NCBI GenBank assembly: GCA_003049465.1 | Contig: PYSS01000252.1 | Coordinates: 1 to 16,204 of the forward strand | DNA length: 16,204 nucleotides | Direction of reading: 5' to 3' | Origin: Magnaporthiopsis rhizophila | Taxonomy: Eukaryota > Ascomycota > Sordariomycetes > Magnaporthales > Magnaporthaceae | Shown here: positions 9,019 through 16,204 of the stretch, one piece after another | Position numbering within the stretch: the stretch's first letter is position 1 | Layout: each line of letters opens with the position of its first letter | The notes under the pieces: generated by a model | The model's database searches: none | Told to the model about the DNA's origin: nothing | What the model saw: the letters and a program-made list of their open reading frames with translations, nothing else | Program-made: the position numbers and the translations under genes

Positions 9019-9962
9019 CTAGCTGGTCATATGATGGGACCGGACATGGTTCTTACCACCCACTGATCTCGCTGGGGTGTCGTGTGGGCGACCTCGCCTG
9101 GACGTTCCAGCGCGTCGTCGCCTGATCCACTGACCATCTAGCCAGAGGCGGTCGGCTGGCGCAACGTTGTAAAGGTCCACAAGAGTCGACGCGGGGAACG
9201 GTCCCAGCGGCCGCAAAAATAGGCCACGGCGGGGATCCTGGACCAGGTGGAGTTCTAGCGGGACTGCCCGCATACTTGGATTGGACTTGACTGGCAGTCT
9301 CATGACGACCAGACCAAACCGCTCCGTGCGATGCAGCCACCCAGTTGCCCTTCCGCTCTTCCGCTTCTCGTCCTGGGTCTTTCGGCCCTGCAATTGTCCG
9401 TCGATATTGTCGCTGGGGGCCTCTGGGACGCCACACTCATACCGCCGACGAACTGCCGTGTTCCGTCCAGAGTGGCCCACGATTGCGCTCTGTTCATTGG
9501 GCCGCGCGGGTTGGCATTGCACATGCCACACCGGCCTGCCGTGGGTATGCTCTCTCGCCCCCGCCATGCGCTCAACCGCCGGCTGTGTTTCTGGCCGACA
9601 CCTCCGCCCCCGTGGGCCGGCCGGCCGTGGCAGGCCATCCGCGTTTCGATTTTCGTCTCGGCTGGAATGGACATGGCGATCGCTTGGTGCAAGTCTCAAA
9701 AGACGGAATGGCCAAGCGCGTGTGGCCTCAGCTGCAAATGCCGTCATCTTTGGTGGCGCCCCCTCCAACAGCGCTAGACCAGGATCCTGACCTGCATCTG
9801 GTCCCGGACTTCGGGCTGCCTGGGTGGACGCCTCGACCACCCTGCGCCCCAACCGCGGCACTGACTACATGGATATGCGCCAACCTCCCTCACGGCACAG
9901 TGAGCTGTTCTGGAATGTTTGATCGAGGGTTGCCTGCCGCTTTTTCGCTATTCCTTCCTTGA
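9019..9962. other. Stop-codon-poor GC-rich block with overlapping open frames; coding status unclear
   Basis: Long frames overlap on both strands: minus 9019-9861 (280 codons) and plus 9281-9790, 9331-9777 and 9345-9962. None shows a family I recognise. The plus frame 9345-9962 has the most protein-like middle part (about 9580-9820) and many G/C third positions at first. The plus frame at 9331 opens with a signal-peptide-like hydrophobic stretch, then turns into Pro/Arg/Cys-rich sequence. The simplest reading is chance openness from base composition. Confidence 0.3.
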
Positions 9963-10039
9963 TATGATTGCCTGCCCGGGCGGCTTTTGCCGTCGGCTTG
10001 ATCCGAGTTTCTGGCCTGCCATCGCGTTTCCCCAGCAGG

Positions 10040-10057
10040 TTTTTTTTTTTTTTTTTT
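10040..10057. repeat. Poly-T run (T18)
   Basis: An uninterrupted run of 18 T on the plus strand. It has no RNA polymerase III gene upstream that I could recognise, so it is not called a terminator. Confidence 0.9.
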
Positions 10058-11320
10058 ATCTTGCTGTTTACGCCGGAGTCAAGTGGTAGGCCAATCCACG
10101 GCCGCCACCTGGCTGGCCAAGCGCACACCATCTGCGATTCACAGCTTGTGGGTGGCGGCGGTGCCTTGCAGGCCGCGGTTCCGAGATCCAGGTTTCGGTC
10201 ATCCTTCTCGGTTGCTACTTCCATTGTCCCGATCCTCTTCCTGCTCCTCCTTCTCCCTCCCCACCACCCTTTCCTGCACCTTTCTCGTGCGCTGTCCGCG
10301 CTTGCGGGTGGGCGCACAACCGCCGCGGGTGAAGAAGGGAGCACAAGAACAGAGTCAAGAGCTCAAGACCGCGCCGCCAGGAGTTGCCCACAATCCTTGA
10401 GCTACTGATCATGTACGCCGATATTATAGCTGGTTTAGGTCTAGCCGTCTCCAGCCTAGCCTAGCCAAACCATCGCCGCCTCTTCGCTAGGTTGCTGACT
10501 CCGACGCAACGCTTGCTGCTGAAGAAGGGGTGCTATGGAGGTGTACGCTCACCATCCACCTGCTCACGTCCCTTTCCGTGCCTTATCTTCCCAGGCCCAG
10601 ATTTATTCATGCCCACGTCCCTGTTTGGGCAAACAGCGGCCATGGCCTCGTTCGCGTCGCATAGCCATGTCTTTGCTACACCACAGCGCTTGTATCTTTT
10701 GTATGGCCTTTTTTCCATCTCCCGTTTGCCGAAACCTCTCATGCTGTGCGACCTCACTTCTGTCCCCTCCTTTGTCCGATTCCGTATCCGTCCTCTGCTC
10801 CTTGTGCTGCGCAAGGTGCCTGCCTACCTAGTAGACAGTCGACCGCCACGCTAGATCTCAGGCTTGGTCAAGACCGTCGACAAATCTCCCCGGGCCCAGG
10901 CACCCGGACTGGGACACCTGCACGTAGCGGACCCACCGCGAACACAAACACAGACCACTCGGGCCTGGCTTGCCACAAAGCCTGTCGTGTGGCGCAGACG
11001 TTTCTCGCTTGCCCACAGCATCGAGTCTTGTTGGCTCTCCTGCTCCGACGAAGCTCGTCCCTGGTCGCGTTCCCGATTCGGCCGCTCGAGCTCTGGCCTC
11101 GTGGCAGCCAACTCAGCTCAACGGTCTTGCGGGGTTTGACTGCGTGTTTGTGCTTTTGTTTGACCTCGTTGGGGATTTGCGCGTCCAAGCTCGGTTGTCT
11201 GAAGACACCAGCCCTGTCGTTGTTGTCTTATTTTTTTTTCTGCTTTTTATCGACGGGTATTGCTCCCCGATATCCGGGCCTCCAATGCAAGTGGAACTGG
11301 TTTATCCTTGGGCAAAGCAG

Positions 11321-11333
11321 TTTTTTTTTTTTT
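11321..11333. repeat. Poly-T run (T13)
   Basis: A run of 13 T on the plus strand, with a related T-rich patch about 90 bases earlier (11229-11249). It is a simple homopolymer in non-coding DNA. Confidence 0.88.
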
Positions 11334-14156
11334 GTCGTTCCTCTCATGCTCGCCGCAGCATCCTCAGGACAACCCAAGCGGTTGAGTACCAAATGCGCCA
11401 CATAACACAGCGCCATGCCCTATTTCCTTAGCACATCTCACTCGCGAGCCTGCGTCTCCGCTGGCGGTAACACGCTGCGTGCGATAACAGCAAAGAATGC
11501 GTTGTCAACGTGCTTCTTAGGGCGCCGATCACGAGGCCATGCTGTATCACAAGGCCAAGATTCGACTGCAGATCGGAGGAGACTAGAGAGAACAGGAAAC
11601 TTGACTTCAAGAAGAGGCCTTGCATGACTTTGCAAGGCGGCCGGCCAAAAGAGAAACGGCAACAAGCCGGCCGATGGCCCAAACAGCCGGCAAAGTCACA
11701 GCCCATTCCAGGTGTTCTAAACTTATACCGGCTACCCGGGAGTCCGGGAAGCAACGGCCGTACCGGCTGCCATGCCTTGACACCCACCCGTGGATTGGGG
11801 TGGCCTCACAGCCTCCGCTCCTCCGGCGGCCAAGCTCGGCCGGGACAAAGGGAGAGACGAAGAAGAAGGACTGGGTCCGCAGCCCCATGGACCACGAATA
11901 ATGCGGCTGTCTGACTGTGTGCATCTATGCGATTCCCCACGCCTCCGTCAGCTACAAGACGGCATATTGTCACAATTATTGGGCTCGGTCAACCCACTCA
12001 CACAGCGTGCTCAGCAGGTGGCCCAGTATGCGGCCCAGCAGCGGTAAGGAAACACAGCCAGCAGACGTGTACGGCTGCGGCTATCCGGGTGCCGGCGCAC
12101 GCCATCTCGAATGGGGAAGATACCGACAGATCCTGCAGCAATGCGGGCGTTCGCCCAGTCATGGCCCTAGAGACCGTATCACCACATTGCATTCCTTGGA
12201 CCGACTATGACCCCCGAATCGGGATTAGCTTTGGTTACGTCCGTAAGACGCGAAAAGAAGAGCAGCGTGGCACGACAGGGGCAGCCTACCTCAGAATCCA
12301 GGACCCCAGAGACGACTCTAGCCTTTCACCACCACGGCCCTGCTGGTATTTCTCATGATTATGCCCGATTACAAACGCGGGTGACATGTCAAAACTTCAG
12401 CATTCGACCCTGGCCCCAGCAGAGTTGATGTCCTCCGCTGATACCCGACCGAGGGGCCGCCCAGGTTTGCTGTTGTCTCCCTCAGTTGCGGTCACGATAC
12501 TAGGATCGGTGTTACACACAATCTCCCTCTCGTCCGACCATTATAGCCGCGACCTGTGCCATCAGCGACGGACGACGAGAGGTGGGTACAGGACCATCAG
12601 CTCCCGCCGCGGCTAGTCACCGCTGCTGACCACCGCCCTTCCTGAACCGTTCCGATTCTTTTCCCACTCAAAATCACCGCAGCATGGCCAGAAGGCAGGG
12701 GCGGGCCGGGCTGATTTTGACCCGGCGTCGGAAGTCGGTGGATCATAGCGGGAGCCGACGTCGGTGGCGCTCGACCTTGAGAGCACGGAGCGGGCGGCGA
12801 AAGGTGCGTCGCGTCCAAGCGTCAACGACCTAGATCTGCAAAAGATATACCCCCTTGGGGAGGGCAGGGCTGCTCGCCTGCGCGAGGACAACCCGAACAT
12901 CCGGTGTTTACACGGCAGCGCTGCGGTTGCGCCCTCACTTATGCGACTCGCCTAAGGATAGATTGCTGGCAACGCTGTTCGACGGAGAACGGCGGCCCCT
13001 TGCCTCGGCACATCTTGCCCTCCTCATCAGAGCGTTTTTTGCGGGCAGGCTGTTCCACCTTTCAACATTTTCTTTGTCTCCTCCTCGCACAAGACGGTGG
13101 CAGTAGAGAAGTCGGATACTCGCGCGTGCGAGTGGAACTGGAGGCCCGTAATTTGCTACTTACGTCCGCACACCCCCCCTCTCCACCGCTGTTGTATCTC
13201 CACCTCTCCCTCTCGCCCAGCCTGAGAACTGACAAACGAATGGAGTCGTTCACAGAGCGTTTTTTTCCCACTCCACACCTCCTCGCACACTCATTCTTAC
13301 TCGACGAAAAGAAGTGAGAGATGCAGCATCACGGCGATTCGCACAGAGAGGATGGCACAACAGGTTCGCGTTACCTCACTTTGGTCGTACGCCGGTTACC
13401 CACGTTTAGTTCTCACACAAAAAAAACAGTAGAAAATACGTAAGGGCGGGAACAGCGGTCACCCGTACACGAGACTGGATTGGCAGAGACCGGTCCCCAT
13501 CTCTCTAGCCTCCTTGTGTCCCCGATCTGGCTCGGCTTCCCACATCATCTCTCTGGGAGCAACGAGAACAAAAAAAAGGGGGGGAGGAGGACGGGGAAAC
13601 ACGAGCGCTGGTTGGCTGCCCCGGGTTGGCGGGACTGTTTGTCAGCGGATCAGTGCTCGTGAACCGGCCCCTAGCGGATTTGGCTGGTCTTTCATCGGGC
13701 TCACGAGCTACATGGTGGTGCTAGCCTTGTTTGTGCAGACGGAAGCGTGGAGGGTACCGCCGATGCGAGGCGGTGAAGGCAACAATTACCAGCATAGTCA
13801 AACATCCACAGAGGTCACAAATCTTCTAGTCAAGGACGAGAAGTGCCGTCGGGTGTTGGGTGTGCTGGATGTAAACAAGGGCTTGTAAAAGATATCACTG
13901 GAAAGGTAATTAAAAATAAAAAAAAAGGTCAAGATGCATAGATTACCTCGCGTATTTAGCAGCAAAATAGAACTCTGCCGAGGTGTTTCAGTGGTTGTCG
14001 GACATGCTACGGCCATTACTCAACCACCAGGCCGGGGCACGGCTGGCTACTTCTTGATCATGTCCGGAGCCGCAACGAGATACACGTGATTCCAACTTCC
14101 CGGCCGAGGCCTAGCATATCTTGGTTGTTTTCTATCTATCTCCGTTCCACTTCTTT

Positions 14157-14214
14157 TGTTCTCTCTTTTTTCTTTTTTTCCCTTTTATTTGTTTTCTTTT
14201 GCATTCCTTTGCAG
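14157..14214 (+). other. Polypyrimidine tract ending in TTTGCAG (splice-acceptor-like)
   Basis: A long T/C run is followed directly by CAG, which resembles a 3' splice site. I could not find a CTRAC-type branch site close by or a coding exon after it. It may belong to a non-coding transcript or be chance. Confidence 0.2.
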
Positions 14215-15485
14215 GTTCTCGCGTAAACAAGCCACAGCCTCGCCAGAAGTGCCACCAAGCGTTAAGCGTGATGCTGTGTATAATCGTTCCAGCAGTCATT
14301 GTAACGCTTTGCCGACCATCACAATTCGGTGACTTTTGTGTTAAGGTCATCTCCATGAAGCTTCGGCCTGACATGACTAGATTTCATATGAAGATTCTGA
14401 GTTCAGCACATGAACTCACAGTGAGGCAACGGCGAAGGTATTAGACTCTTTTTCGTTAAGCCCCGTCACGCGTTGATTCAAATCCAGCGTTTCCCACGAG
14501 GAACAAGACCACCCGTGGCTGCCGGTCATGCTCCTCCCCACCCCATATCCTGCCCATTTTTCCAAGAACCTGGATATCTGGCTCATGACATCTGGTGAGA
14601 CGCTGTCTCTGACTTATGCGTGAGCCACAGGAAGCAGTGGGGGACAAAGGGGCCGGCGGGATGTCACACGTGGGGATCTCACATGCACGCTTCTCTGGAC
14701 GGTGGCAAACAGCACGCTTGCTGTAATGGCATGGACGGCCCGCTGGGGCTCATGAATTTTCTATCAACTTAGCCTGACGTGAAATCAGTAATTAACTGCT
14801 CGGTCGTTCTACCACCTACCACACTTCATCGCCACGAGCTAAACCTTCTTTTGAGAAACGACTAATTGAATAGCCTCCTTTCATTGCTATGATACATACG
14901 TAGAAGCTACGAGGCTCCAGGCCGTGAGAAAGGAAAGACTGAGACAGGTGCACCGGCAGACACATCAGCAGATTCGGAAGTGTTCAAACACCGCGCGCAG
15001 ATCCCGCAACCTTCCTTCGCCGTTTTGGGCCTAGTGCCTGTCCTTCTTAGCAAGGAGGCTTCGGAGTCCGACCGCAAAGGCAGAAAACGGTGTAAACGAC
15101 ATGGGTCCGGCAAGAAAAAAAGATATGCCGCAGCGGGAAGTGCCAAGCGAGAGAAGGAAAAAGGAAAACAAAAACAAAAATGGTGAATAAACAAACAAAC
15201 AAAAACAGGAAAAACAAGGGTTCGTGATGATCGCCCGTTCCGAAGTGCCGAAGGAGGGAGTGTGCAGAAAACAAGCCCCTTGGCGGACAAAAGAAAGCGC
15301 GAGAAAGGATCGACAAGATTGCGGGTTTCGGGCGATGCCTCTTCAGGGACATCCCTGCGAGGCGGCGCTGAGGCTGGGCGAATAGCGCCGAGCGAAGGGA
15401 GGGGCGTCGAAAACTGCACCTCATGAAAGTTGGGACCCCAAGAGGAACATTGGCGATTGGCCATGGTCTTGGTGGGACAACGACG

Positions 15486-15491
15486 TATAAA
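15486..15491 (+). promoter_or_regulatory. Possible TATA box
   Basis: TATAAA lies in GACGTATAAAACC on the plus strand, after a purine-rich stretch. A short frame of 61 codons begins about 60 bases later at 15551 but looks non-coding. No gene is available to confirm a promoter. Confidence 0.15.
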
Positions 15492-16144
15492 ACCATAGGT
15501 GGCGTTAGTATGCTATTATAATGAGGGAGGAATGGGAGGGCGGGGGCTAGATGACATGGCTGTTTGCTAGTGCCACAGCTGTATCAGGTATAGAAGGGGG
15601 TGGGCGATGCAGCTGCACGCTGATGCACGCACAACACCAGAGGGAAGAAGACAACACCCCACGTAAACACATAGCAGGGAGGTTTTATTCACACCACCAT
15701 GCGCTAGCGGCTCTCTGCCCCCGCTGCCGACACTGAGCTAGCCTGCATGGGATGTGCCGTACTCTCACGGCTAAGCTACCCAGGTAATAATAAATTACAT
15801 CACCGTTCAGCAAAGTGGACTGATTCGGGCATATTCACGCACACAAACGCACACTCCGTGGCAACGAACGCACAATAAAGTACGCAGATATTAGCTCGCT
15901 TGCTCCAACTCCATCCGGCCAGCCAGCGACGCCTACAGCAACCGGGATAGGGATACACAACCACCATAGGTACACAAACAGAGATGGGACCGGCCGGCCC
16001 CATCTGAAACAAACCCCTATGGGTGGACGTAAGGGAGGCGCCCGCCCGCTCGCCTGGCCGCCACGCGCCAGCCCGGGACACTCGGCTGCGCAGCCATCTC
16101 ATTGGCGGCGCCGGTTCCCTGTGGCGTCTGCAATGGGGCATGCT

Positions 16145-16147
<3 letters not shown>

Positions 16148-16186
<39 letters not shown>

Positions 16187-16204
16187 CCCCCCCCCCCCCC
16201 CCCC
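16148..16204. repeat. Poly-T (T39) followed by poly-C (C18) at the right window edge
   Basis: There are 39 T (16148-16186) followed by 18 C to the last base. A sharp switch between two homopolymers at a sequence end is more typical of an assembly or sequencing artefact than of genomic DNA. Confidence 0.9.

Larger units (their letters stand above)
9963..13319. other. Gene-poor stretch, C/T-rich on the plus strand
   Basis: No supported gene. It contains poly-T runs and long CT-rich segments (10200-10290, 10550-10810, 13030-13085, 13170-13270) that resemble promoter or leader DNA of a plus-strand transcript. A protein-like 63-codon frame at 12764-12955 has an in-frame TAG shortly upstream and no matching exons. 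Confidence 0.45.
13320..16147. other. Gene-poor right-hand stretch, mixed composition
   Basis: No supported gene. It holds A-rich patches (13571-13578, 13911-13927, 15114-15214 including an AAAC-type repeat) and a pyrimidine tract at 14157-14214 ending in an acceptor-like TTTGCAG. A plus-strand TATAAA lies at 15486-15491 and an AATAAA at 15874-15879. Purines dominate the plus strand at about 15000-15540. The minus frames at 14907-15464 and 15800-16141 have no recognisable domain. Confidence 0.45.

Noticed and set aside
9019..9861. 280-codon minus-strand frame as a gene
   Set aside because: Arg/Pro/Gly-rich translation with no family features, overlapped by several plus-strand frames of similar length; reported only as an unclear block.
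14415..14495. tRNA-like T-loop (GATTCAAATCC)
   Set aside because: The T stem has a mismatch at the closing pair and no matching acceptor stem or D arm can be drawn upstream.
14907..15464. 185-codon minus-strand frame with a hydrophobic middle (membrane-like)
   Set aside because: The hydrophobic part (Phe/Leu/Cys-rich) is the reverse of an A-rich simple-sequence patch on the plus strand, and there is no domain or conserved motif.
15800..16141. 113-codon minus-strand frame at the right edge
   Set aside because: No recognisable domain, low-complexity composition and no supporting splice or promoter signals.
3320..16147. Transposon or retroelement remnants
   Set aside because: No reverse transcriptase, integrase or transposase motifs in the translated frames and no long terminal or inverted repeats seen by eye; a repeat-library search would be decisive.

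Overview
The window looks like a stretch of a filamentous ascomycete genome, most likely a Sordariomycete. The reasons are moderately high GC, short-consensus spliceosomal introns (GTGAGT donors, CGCTGAC branch motifs, CAG acceptors), many pyrimidine tracts and microsatellites between genes, and one recognisable protein of a fungus-specific family. Species cannot be fixed from the sequence. No bacterial operons, rRNA, convincing tRNA, CRISPR array or intact transposon was seen.

Layout: the only well-supported gene lies at the left end on the minus strand (65-3319). It has three exons (3319-3275, 2958-2817, 2484-65) joined by two phase-compatible introns and encodes about 868 residues. The product is a MedA/Acr1/Ren1/Acon-3-type developmental regulator (medusa family). 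It has a conserved N-terminal beta-rich region, a Gln/His-rich linker, the highly conserved family core (about residues 509-662) and a Ser/Pro/Gly/His-rich tail. Its stop codon is only 64 bases from the window edge, so the 3' UTR is cut off.

Upstream of this gene, 3320-16147 holds no protein-coding gene that I can support. The proximal part has promoter-like elements for the minus-strand gene: a palindromic TATA/forkhead-like site and two CCAAT boxes. Beyond that the DNA is broadly G/A-rich on the plus strand to about 7.5 kb. It is then C/T-rich with long poly-T and CTTTTTT tracts to about 13.3 kb, and mixed or purine-rich again to the right end. This pattern would fit a very long regulatory upstream region, long untranslated leaders or non-coding transcripts running away from each other, but that is inference. 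Both window ends are homopolymers (A41 on the left, T39 then C18 on the right), which suggests contig ends.

There is therefore no multi-gene pathway here. The biological content is one sporulation/morphogenesis regulator and its unusually large gene-poor upstream domain.
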